Part shown: piece after piece, positions 56,368-64,000 of the stretch
Numbering within the stretch: position 1 is the stretch's first letter
Layout of the letters: every line of letters starts with the position of its first letter
DNA from: Amphibalanus amphitrite
Taxonomy: Eukaryota; Arthropoda; Thecostraca; Balanomorpha; Balanidae
Assembly (NCBI RefSeq): GCF_019059575.1
Contig: NW_024883046.1
Span: 79,038-143,037 of the forward strand
Reading direction: 5' to 3'
DNA length: 64,000 nucleotides
Program-made: the position numbers and the translations under genes
Notes under the pieces: generated by a model
What the model saw: only the letters and a program-made list of their open reading frames with translations
Databases searched by the model: none
Told to the model about the DNA's origin: nothing

Positions 56368-57148
56368 GCTGGGTGAGTGCACGTGCCTCAGTGATCCGAT
56401 AATCCTACAGGTGCACGCATATTATGTCATTATGTGCCATATGCAAGGATGAGTGAGTTGGTTTTACAATTCAGGTGCTCGGTAATACCTACCCACACAC
56501 CAGCACCACTGAGACGACAGAGCGAAAATTCATGAAAATATGGATAATGATGGATATTATTTTGTTTCCGGAGCATTGTTTTTGAAGAAGGTAATAAATT
56601 TACGACTAAACGTCTTATTTGCACTTCGCTTATCAACAAAACTGACAACAGAGTGATTTCTTTACAGATCGCAGCTTTCTTCTCTCTCGCCCGATAAAGT
56701 GTTCGCCATCCGGCGCCTGAGTGAGTCCATCCGACTTCACGCCTCGGCGACGGCGGCTCCGTTCTATCCGGATTTCCAGCCCGGCGTCCCGGCGCCACCC
56801 TACCCCGGCCCCGGCTGGATCTGGCCAGCCGGGCCGCAGTATTGGGGGGCTAGCGGCACGCGCTACAATGGAAACGCGGGCACCACCTACCCTGGAAATG
56901 GTGGTACTTACTACACTGGAAACGGAGACACCCGCTTCTCAGGAGCCAGTGGGACGCGCCACACTGCAAACGGCGGCACCACCTATTCTGGCAACGTCGC
57001 CCCATACTACCCTGGACCGTACCAGCCTGCAGGGGCAGTGAGCGGCCCCAGAAACAGCCGGGCTCCGGGAGCGGCTGGTGCTGACTCCGCCGGCGCCGGA
57101 GACGAGGGTGCTGAAGAGCGGCGCGTTGGGACGGTGACCGGGGCCTGA
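55941..57148 (+). CDS. secreted Ser/Gly/Pro-rich repeat protein (novel)
   Basis: Three exons join in frame: 55941-55955 (MWKLV, donor GTGAGT), 56155-56372 (acceptor CTGCTGCAG, donor GTGAGT, two bases left over) and 56668-57148 (acceptor TTTACAG, TGA stop), giving 237 residues. The first exon boundary splits a signal peptide (MWKLVVLLVAAGSV...), the same design as the Gly/Tyr genes. Residues about 18-60 are Pro/Gly-rich; 65-76 is a run of 12 Ser encoded by AGC; a hydrophilic linker follows; residues about 110-140 are Pro/Trp/Tyr-rich; 141-188 are six 8-residue repeats of consensus GTxYxGNG; the C-terminus is Ala/Gly/Glu-rich. No Cys. Probably an extracellular matrix or cuticle protein; I recognise no named family. 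Upstream non-coding exons cannot be excluded. Confidence 0.75.
56331..56366 (+). repeat. (CAG)12 run coding poly-Ser
   Basis: Twelve CAG triplets read in the AGC frame, in exon 2 of the secreted repeat protein, five bases before the exon end. Likely length-polymorphic. Confidence 0.92.
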
Positions 57149-57551
57149 GTCGGTGATGTGAGCTGTCCGGTGGCCCGAGGCTGAGAGAAAACGATGACCG
57201 TCGACCGGGATTTGAGAGGGGGACTGTAGCCTGCCTGTGGCTAGGTGGACAAAGTTACTGAGATACGGAGATGGCGGGGGAATCGGGAGATGGCCTCTTG
57301 CACCAAATTACCTAGCTAGGTGAAACCGAAAATTGGAAAAACTATTTCATAATTAGCCAGCCTACGGTGGCAAATTATTTTACGCCAGCTCATAACGTAA
57401 GCCTATAGGGCTAGGCGGTTGGCAGAATTTATCGATAAATTGTCGCGGTAAAGTCTTTGAGTCCAAAGATCGGTAGAGGACGATGGTGCAGGAGGCTGGT
57501 ACGGTTGTTTAGCGAATATTGTTTACCCATCTATAACCTCTTTGCATGGCA

Positions 57552-57557
57552 AATAAA
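57552..57557 (+). terminator. possible polyadenylation signal
   Basis: AATAAA about 400 bases past the stop of the secreted repeat protein; another lies at about 57822. Confidence 0.4.
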
Positions 57558-57559
57558 GG

Positions 57560-58245
57560 TAACAGAATGTGGCAGCTAATCTGGAAGCTGTTTCCTGCGA
57601 CGTTTAACAACGCAGTGTACAAGTGGCGCAATTGATTCATATAAACCACCAACTTCCTTATGAGAAAAAGCGGAAAAAGCTCTCGTGTTTTTTGTGACGT
57701 AGCTGTCTGTTCTTACTTCCTAAATTACGATTGATTCGTGTTGATATGTATATGTTAATATTAGATGAAATATTATTGCCTATACCCTTCCCATATTTAT
57801 TCCTGTTGTTATGGGCTATTGAATAAAGCAACTAGAGCAAATTTTATATGTGCCTTCCCTTCAAGATTGTGACGTCATTGAAACTCTGAACAAATTGTAG
57901 GTACCAGTGAAGTGCATCCTTGGATTTCAATGCTGTCCTCTCGACGCGCGCGCGTCGGCAAGTCAAAGTTGTCTGTTGAAAGCGCTAGTAGATGTAATTT
58001 AAGTAAGATAATTCGTTGTTAGGAAGGAATTATTGTTGAGAAATTAAGGTAAGTTGTGAAACTCGTCTCATTACCACAATTGCAAAAATATGTTAAGCTA
58101 CCTATAGACTCAAATTTAACACTGTTAAGTGTTAGGTGACACCTTGACCTACCTTAAAATGAGGGTCACCCAACTGATCAAATAATACCATTGCGGTATC
58201 ATCTGAGTCATCTGTAATCTGTACCCTTTGCCCACATCAGGCCAT
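57560..58245. other. no gene recognised
   Basis: AT-rich sequence. Nothing identified. Confidence 0.4.
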
Positions 58246-58249
58246 TGCT

Positions 58250-59490
58250 CTCCGCCAACCTTGCTGTCGCCGGGCTGGGGCTGTCTGAACACCCCTCGAC
58301 CAACTCAGCTCCTGTGCCACGTTGACGTAGCAACACAAGGTTGAGGTAGTGGCATTCAAAATGGCTTTGAAAATCACGATAGAAGCATTTAAGTCATTTC
58401 TTAGGTCGGGTTATAGGTCAAATCACCAGACTCCAGAGTCCAGAGGTTGATACACTCCTAGCAGACGTCGCCCTTGGCACTGTTCGGCGGCCGGCTAGTA
58501 CTCTTGCCGGCTCGCATATACGTGCTGGTTGTCCCGGCAACGGGCTATTGACCAATGAGAAGCGCACTCCTGGAGGCACAGGTATATGAAAAACCGCAGT
58601 GACGTTGCACTTTCCTCGCCTCTTATTGCTCAATAGCCTGTCGCGTGGGCAACCAGCACATGTGAGCACCGGCTAGAGTATTAGTTGGCCACCGAGCAGG
58701 GCCCTTGCTGCCATATCTATAAACCACATTGTGTGCCGCATTGTCTTTTCACAGCTCAATATATAGCAAAACAATCTAACCTGACTTAACCCTACCTACA
58801 GCTGTTATATATATGCATTAGGTCTGATTGCCAAAGTGATTATAAAAACATACCACACAATGTATTTTGACGGTTTGACCTGATTTCATATCTGATAGTT
58901 ATTCATGGCGCAACCAAGTTTTAAAGCATCTGTGCAATATTTACTTTCACCACTCACCACAGGCCACTACCGCACTCCACCAGCCGTTCGCATCACATGG
59001 AAAGAATCGAATAAATAAACTCCAAGGTTGAGTGAAAAGGTATTACGCTATTCAATTTTTTTATGAAAGTGATATCATGATAATACTTGTGATGTTTTAG
59101 GGTGTTTTGAATCATGTTCATTCAATATTTGAATTATCTTTTATTTTTTCCCATTGACTTATAAAGGAGAGGGCAAAAGTTTATGGTTTGCCTGACCTTA
59201 GGTCACCAATATCCAAAGTCTGAGATAATTTTTGTAGATACTGTGAAGATACTGTCACTGTTGTGAATCACTGAAAGTTTCAAGACGATCGTTAAGTCGG
59301 TGTAGCTATGACAAGCATTCTAAATTTTCTGAGGTAAGGTCTTTTGAAGTGACCTGGTGACCTGACCTTTTGCGACCTGGGACTGAAGCTATCACGACAT
59401 GTGCGGAGAAGATGCAGAAACACGTGGCTATTTATTGACGTATCTGCGAAAAACCACGGAGAGTCTGAACAATCCCAGGCCTGGCGTGGG
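58250..59490 (-). mobile_element. decayed CCGTGCTGG-type TTAA element
   Basis: Left part resembles 37500-37660 (GCTCCTGTGCCACGTTGACGTAGC, AGTGGCATTCAAAA). Right part shows CCCATTGACTTATAAAGG, CCTGACCTTAGGTCACC and the end GGCGTGGG before TTAA (59491-59494). Split by the foldback at 58490-58691. Confidence 0.6.
58490..58691. mobile_element. about 200-bp imperfect foldback element
   Basis: Outer arms GGCCGGCTAGTACTC... and ...GAGTATTAGTTGGCC pair with mismatches; inner pairs include GTGCTGGTTG with CAACCAGCAC and GGCTATTGA with TCAATAGCC. Confidence 0.7.
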
Positions 59491-59494
59491 TTAA

Positions 59495-60119
59495 TCCTTG
59501 GATTTGAAGCTCATTATCAAATAAAGGTGACCGTTCAGCCAGGATCAAAGGACAATAAATCTTGAGAAGGGTTTGCGCGCCCTGAGGATCGAACAGAAAA
59601 AATGGAGGAAAATGTGAGAAATAATGTCACTTTGTCCCAGAGAGGTGAAATCTTGAATCAAAGGCTTCCTTTGATGACATTTGATTTATGGTTGGCCACT
59701 AAGTGTGTGGGTCATGAGTATGACAGGATGGGTACCCACCTAGGTCGCTGGGATTCTTGTGTCGCTGGGCGGAGTGGAGCTGATTCGCGGACAATGATAG
59801 ACTGGAGAAGATTTTGCAGATGCCAAAAATGTTCACCAGAGTATACAAATGTTTGACAGACTACGATAATTTGTGCTTACGAACAACTGTAGGGTGAATA
59901 AATGCGTGCAAAAATCACGATACAAAAATAAGAAGGATATTGAAGGAATAAAAAAAAATGTGAGAAAAAGATCAGCCTGGACAGATGGAGGGCCTAGTGG
60001 TGGTAGTTCGATCTGGTTCGATCTAGCCTCATCATGGCAATGTTACCATGATTCCACAAGGATGGCATCAGTAAGACCTTATGTGTGGTTCACCTATGCT
60101 CATTTGTTTTGTTTTTCAG
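59495..60119. other. upstream region of MEK; no coding exon recognised
   Basis: Sequence ends in a strong acceptor (TTTTGTTTTTCAG, to 60119) before the MEK start exon, so this is probably an intron in the 5' UTR. No promoter motif identified. Confidence 0.45.
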
Positions 60120-60125
60120 ATAGGT

Positions 60126-61344
60126 ATGTCCAAAAACAAGTTGAACCTCACCCTTCCATCAATAGCAGCAAATGTGAACGGACCCGATGCCACCAGCCCT
60201 CCCAACAAGACACCTTCCGAGTGAGTATCAGCAGTTTAACCCTCGCCGTCGTACCTACCGGTTCCTCTTCATATTGGTTTTTGTTCCAAGTTAACCATGC
60301 ATAGCGCTGATACAACCCCAGCATTGCCACCATAACTATAAATCGCTTCTTTGTTACCTTTTGAGACCCCACTTTTACCGCACCATAACCGTCAAAGCCC
60401 TTCACTGTTGCCACGGCTATCATGTGTCACCGTGCTTTTGCCTTCCTATTACCATCACACTTTACCTGCCTTGTACCGTACTGCGTTACCATTACCACCA
60501 TGCCCTCTCCGCGGTTACCATGCCCCCGTCTCCGCCAGTCCCGCGGTGCACGCCAGCGTCGTGAGCGGCGCCTACTCGGAGGATGTGATCGCCAAGATGC
60601 AGCAGATGCAGCTGGATGACACGACGCGTCGCCGGCTGGAGAGCTTCCTGGAGCAGAAGCAGCGCGTCGGGGGTCTGCTGCAGGCCGAGGACCTCGAGAA
60701 GCTGGGAGAGCTCGGCGCCGGTAATGGAGGTGTGGTCATCAAGGTGCGGCACAAGCCCACCGGCATCATCATGGCTAGGAAGGTGAGTCGCGGTGGGGGC
60801 GGGGGGGGGGGGAACTGGGGAGTTGTACGGCCCGAAGGAAGGGGTTGATGCTGTATTTCAAAAATTTTAACACTGGGAGCCATAAGAAGGGGAGGTGTGC
60901 TGTCCGCTTAGGTTGTTAGATAAGAGAAAGGAACGGTAGCTGGTCAATCAGCGATGTCATTTGTTCAGATGAAATATGACAACGTAGAATGCTGCGAAAA
61001 GAACAGAGCGTTTAGACTAGAAATTGCGGAGGCTATCCAGCATGCCTGCTGACGCCATTCTTGACACACGGCCGTTCTGCAATCTGACACTTCTGTCCCG
61101 ACCGACACGCTGTTTTTGTGGCACACTACCGCTGCCGCTCCAACAATGTTGTGCGCTGACTCGCTATAATGACGTATGACTCGTAATGACTCGCTGAGCT
61201 GTCCTGACACATCGCCGTCGATCGTTTACAGTTGATTCACCTGGAGGTAAAGCCGGCCATCAAGAACCAGATTATGCGCGAGTTGGAGGTACTCAATCAG
61301 TGCTTTTCGCCGCAAATCGTCGGCTTCTTCGGCTCCTTCTACAG
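60126..61344 (+). CDS. Dsor1: MAP kinase kinase MEK1/2 (Dsor1 orthologue), first three coding exons, partial
   Basis: Dual-specificity kinase that phosphorylates ERK downstream of RAF, cytoplasmic. Exons: 60126-60220 (donor GTGAGT, two bases left over), 60539-60782 (CCGCCAG acceptor, GTGAGT donor) and 61232-61344 (TTTACAG acceptor, GTAGGT donor). Exon 1 encodes [12 protein letters not shown]..., whose start is the MAPK docking site (basic, then L-x-L) also found in Dsor1. Exon 2 contains the negative-regulatory helix region ([15 protein letters not shown], about 62-76) and the glycine loop GAGNGGVV (91-98), ending with the ATP-binding Lys113 of MARK. Exon 3 gives [21 protein letters not shown] with the helix-C Glu130; the Lys-Glu spacing of 17 equals that of human MEK1. 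The sequence stops after GFFGSFY; HRD, DFG and activation-loop exons lie beyond 64000. Confidence 0.93.
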
Positions 61345-61570
61345 GTAGGTGGGAAACCCGCTCAGCGTACAACTCTGAGCGCCCTTGTGGCAGCAAAATG
61401 CACTTACATCTATCAAGCACGCATTGGGCCGTTCTTGGTAAACTTCGATCTAGCATTACACCTACAAAACCTACCATTACACCGGTAATGATTTCCGTTG
61501 TAACAGCACACCGGTGATTTAGACCTACCAGTGATTGGCATCGGAGCATTAGCCAGTGCTGCCAAGTTAA

Positions 61571-62751
61571 CCCGCGCGGGGCTGGGGGGGGTAAATTTTA
61601 CCCCCCCCCCCCTCGCGAATTTTTGCGATATCTCAAAAACGGCGGCGCGCAGCGCCGCCAAACGTTCAGTACCTTTTCTTACATCAATTTGACACGTTCC
61701 CTGAAAATTTGAGCGAAATCCGTCGGAAAATTTTTGAGAAATTGACGTTTTAGTGACGTCATGTTCGTCATTTTCGCCTCAAAAACGGCAAAAGTTCAAA
61801 CGCCGCTAACATCTTCATTTTTAAAGGAATCAAGACGTAACAAAAAAGGTTATACGTAATTTTACTTTGTCTATCAAATGGCTATCTCGGTTTTTTGAAA
61901 ATTTTGGATTTGGCCTAAATTTTTTCAAAAAACTGACTTTTTTGGGAAAATCATTATAAAATCCAAAATTTTGAGTCTATCGAAAAAACCGGAGTATATG
62001 TCAGAGAAGTGGTCTATGTGCACCTACATACCAAATTTTAGAAGAATCGGTTCAAAAATGTGGGAGTTATTCAAAATTTTATGACGTCACGACACACAAA
62101 ATTTTTGAAAAATGACTTTTTTGGAAGTTCTAGACCTCGTACGGAAACAAAAATAGCACCATTCGATTCGCCGCGAAAAACTGCATCAGATAGACACCTT
62201 TTTAGGCCCTAACAACCAACTTCAAAATTTGACCTCACTTGACCTGACCTTGACCTGACCTCGACCTGAAATTCATCCAGAGGTGGTCCATATCACCTAT
62301 TGAGTGTGCCTATTGAATTCTATGAGTAAAATGACCCATAAAACATGTGTCGCACATGCCCTTTTCTATATTTTGTTTTTTGGTGACTTGACCTGACCTG
62401 ACCTGACCTTGACCTTGACCTCTGAATGATATTGTATGCAACGAATATTGTCTTGGTAGCCTAAGAACACGTTTTGGGCGATCAGTCTCAGTCCATGACT
62501 CCATTCTTCGGCAACTACGATGCAAGGCCGATACTGTAGAAACTTGCAATTTGTACCCTTGACCTGACCTTGACCTTGACCTCAAACTTTAAATTAAGTA
62601 CATGTTTTTAGTAGTTCGTGATTAGAGCTTTCGATTGCCGTTTGAATTTTCCAAATCGGACCGTTAGTTCGGGAGATAACAGGGGGGGTAAAATTTACCC
62701 CCCCCCCCCCCAGCCCCGCGCGTTCGGCTGGAGACCCCAGCCCCGCGCGGG
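61571..62751 (+). mobile_element. TTAA element, CCCGCGCGGGGCTGGGG subfamily, in a MEK intron
   Basis: 1181 bp with TTAA at 61567-61570 and 62752-62755. Left hairpin core GTAAATTTTAC; right core GTAAAATTTAC is its inverted copy. Right end has the repeat twice (CCCAGCCCCGCGCG and CCCCAGCCCCGCGCGGG). Contains TGACGTCA sites and TTGACCTGACCTTGACC runs. Interior related to 47028-48230, inverted. It lies 222 bp past the exon 3 donor. Confidence 0.9.
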
Positions 62752-62755
62752 TTAA

Positions 62756-64000
62756 GTTTCCTCCACGTATAGGAAAGTGCAGGTCAGTTTACCAACCCAT
62801 ATCATTTCGTGAATCTCACTGTTACTTTTATGCCGTCGGCGAATTTCGCCGCAGCCGTGTTAAGTGTAGACTGTAGGGTATCATCCAGGGAAGGTTTCGG
62901 CATTAATGAAGGCATCGAAGGTAATGTGTGGTTCCCCGTAAAATGGCGCCACAAGAACCTCTAACTAGTTAATTATTAACAGTGATGTCAGTCCTGGCGA
63001 GCTTTGCGTTGTCGTGCAGTTCATAACTGCCCTGTAGCTGGTAGACTATGCTAAATATATCCGCGATATTTCGGGTCACATGCAGTGTACACACATGCGT
63101 TCACCAGAGAGGTATGCTATGCTATTCATTTACTGATCGTGGCTGACGGAATGATGGTTGGAATGAAACCCGTGAGTTAGTCGGGAAGGGGATGGCAGGA
63201 TCTGGCTGATGAATGGGGGTGAGAGCGATAACAGGGAGGGGAGGGGGCGGAGACCGAGAGCCGGAAGTTTTCGTTGGAAGCTGCAGAGGCTCGATCGCAC
63301 GAACCCCGATCAGGTTTGAAGTATTTATAGGTGTTTCGCCTCTTATCTCATGCCTCCCGACGCCTTTGATTTGTCAGATGCATGGGCCAGTCAGGCACGG
63401 CGACATTGTTGGTTTGTTGTTTGTGAGGTGACCCTAGGCCCTAGCCGACCTAACACTGAAACTGATGAGGCGATTGCTGCTCTCACGGCCCTTCATGGTT
63501 AAAAAAAAAAACGTTTTGCATCACCCGCACCGAGAGAATATTATTATGACCATTTTACTGTAGAAACATCTATCATCGTGCTCCCTAAAATGAGATCTTT
63601 ATACATGCTGAACTGCATAGCGTCTCAGGTCATACAGCGGTGCGAAACTTCATTGGCGGCACCGCAGCTGGCCATGTGACCTTGTCCGCGCCGCGCCGAG
63701 TCATTGCTATGCCGGCTCGGGTGGTCAATTCATTTGCAACTCCCCACCCCCACCCCCACCCCCTTGACCCCCATCTCCGCCCTCGCTCACACTCAGACAT
63801 ACCCCAGCAGCACGTAACCGTGCTACTGGCACTGGTGGACCGCCCCGATAGCCGGCCCAATGCCAACCTGAGGTACTGCGGCGTGTGAATCAATCAATGT
63901 CTGCGACTGATTAGGTCCGAACTTTTATTAGTTTTTTTTTTTTTAGCTGTTTTACGCTTAACTCGTATTCCAGCATGGATTGTAACATGAGCTCTCTCTC
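62756..64000. other. MEK intron continuation, no further MEK exon seen
   Basis: No DGEISI-type continuation of MEK is visible. (CACCCC)n-like repeat at 63744-63762. A stretch at 63803-63871 has plausible splice sites and an open frame (IPQQHVTVLLALVDRPDSRP) but no link to MEK; treated as unproven. Confidence 0.5.

Noticed and set aside
63803..63871. Possible exon (IPQQHVTVLLALVDRPDSRPNANLR)
   Set aside because: Splice-like borders but does not continue MEK and matches nothing known to me.

Overview
The window is repeat-rich animal genomic DNA, most likely from an arthropod and probably a crustacean. The coding evidence for this is: (i) the start of a MEK-type MAP kinase kinase gene with a Dsor1-like N-terminus, in three exons; (ii) an intronless divergent ionotropic receptor of the arthropod chemosensory type; (iii) five copies of a Gly/Tyr-rich secreted protein gene with the two-exon layout usual for arthropod cuticle protein genes, in which the intron splits the signal peptide. 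The exact group is not determined; a barnacle-like or other crustacean genome would fit.

Layout. 0.8-1.3 kb holds the last two exons of a single-pass membrane protein (+). Five Gly/Tyr-rich genes lie at 2.9-3.6 (-), 11.7-12.3 (-), 29.7-30.3 (+), 35.2-35.8 (+) and 43.2-44.2 kb (+). An ionotropic receptor is at 48.2-50.3 kb (-). A second secreted repeat protein with Pro/Gly/Ser-rich segments is at 55.9-57.1 kb (+). The first coding exons of MEK are at 60.1-61.3 kb (+), and that gene runs off the right edge. The protein genes are few, small and GC-rich at the third codon position.

Most of the rest is mobile DNA. The dominant component is a superfamily of non-coding elements of about 0.85-1.2 kb, bounded by TTAA target sites, with ends of the form CCCGCGC or CCCTCGC (one subfamily has CACGCGC). 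One end carries a duplicated, spaced terminal repeat and the other does not. Both ends usually carry a G-run/C-run hairpin. The interiors are loaded with AGGTCA-type (nuclear receptor half-site) and TGACGTCA (CRE) motifs. At least eight subfamilies are present; they abut at shared TTAA sites and nest inside one another. TTAA sites and CC-starting ends suggest piggyBac-type mobilisation, but no transposase is visible. Other elements are a separate TTAA family of about 470 bp, a TA-flanked 2.2-kb element, a TAA-flanked (PIF/Harbinger-like) 2.1-kb element carrying a minisatellite, several hAT-like elements with 8-bp duplications, long foldback elements and one SINE with an 11-bp duplication.

How the parts interact. 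Four of the five Gly/Tyr promoters share a TATA box with a perfect FTZ-F1 consensus site just upstream, which suggests moult-linked expression. In the first copy a 355-bp insertion separates the TATA box from the transcript start region. In the fifth, a 334-bp perfect foldback sits in the intron. A TTAA element lies 14 bp past the receptor stop codon, and another sits in a MEK intron. All assignments come from reading the sequence by eye; no database search was run.
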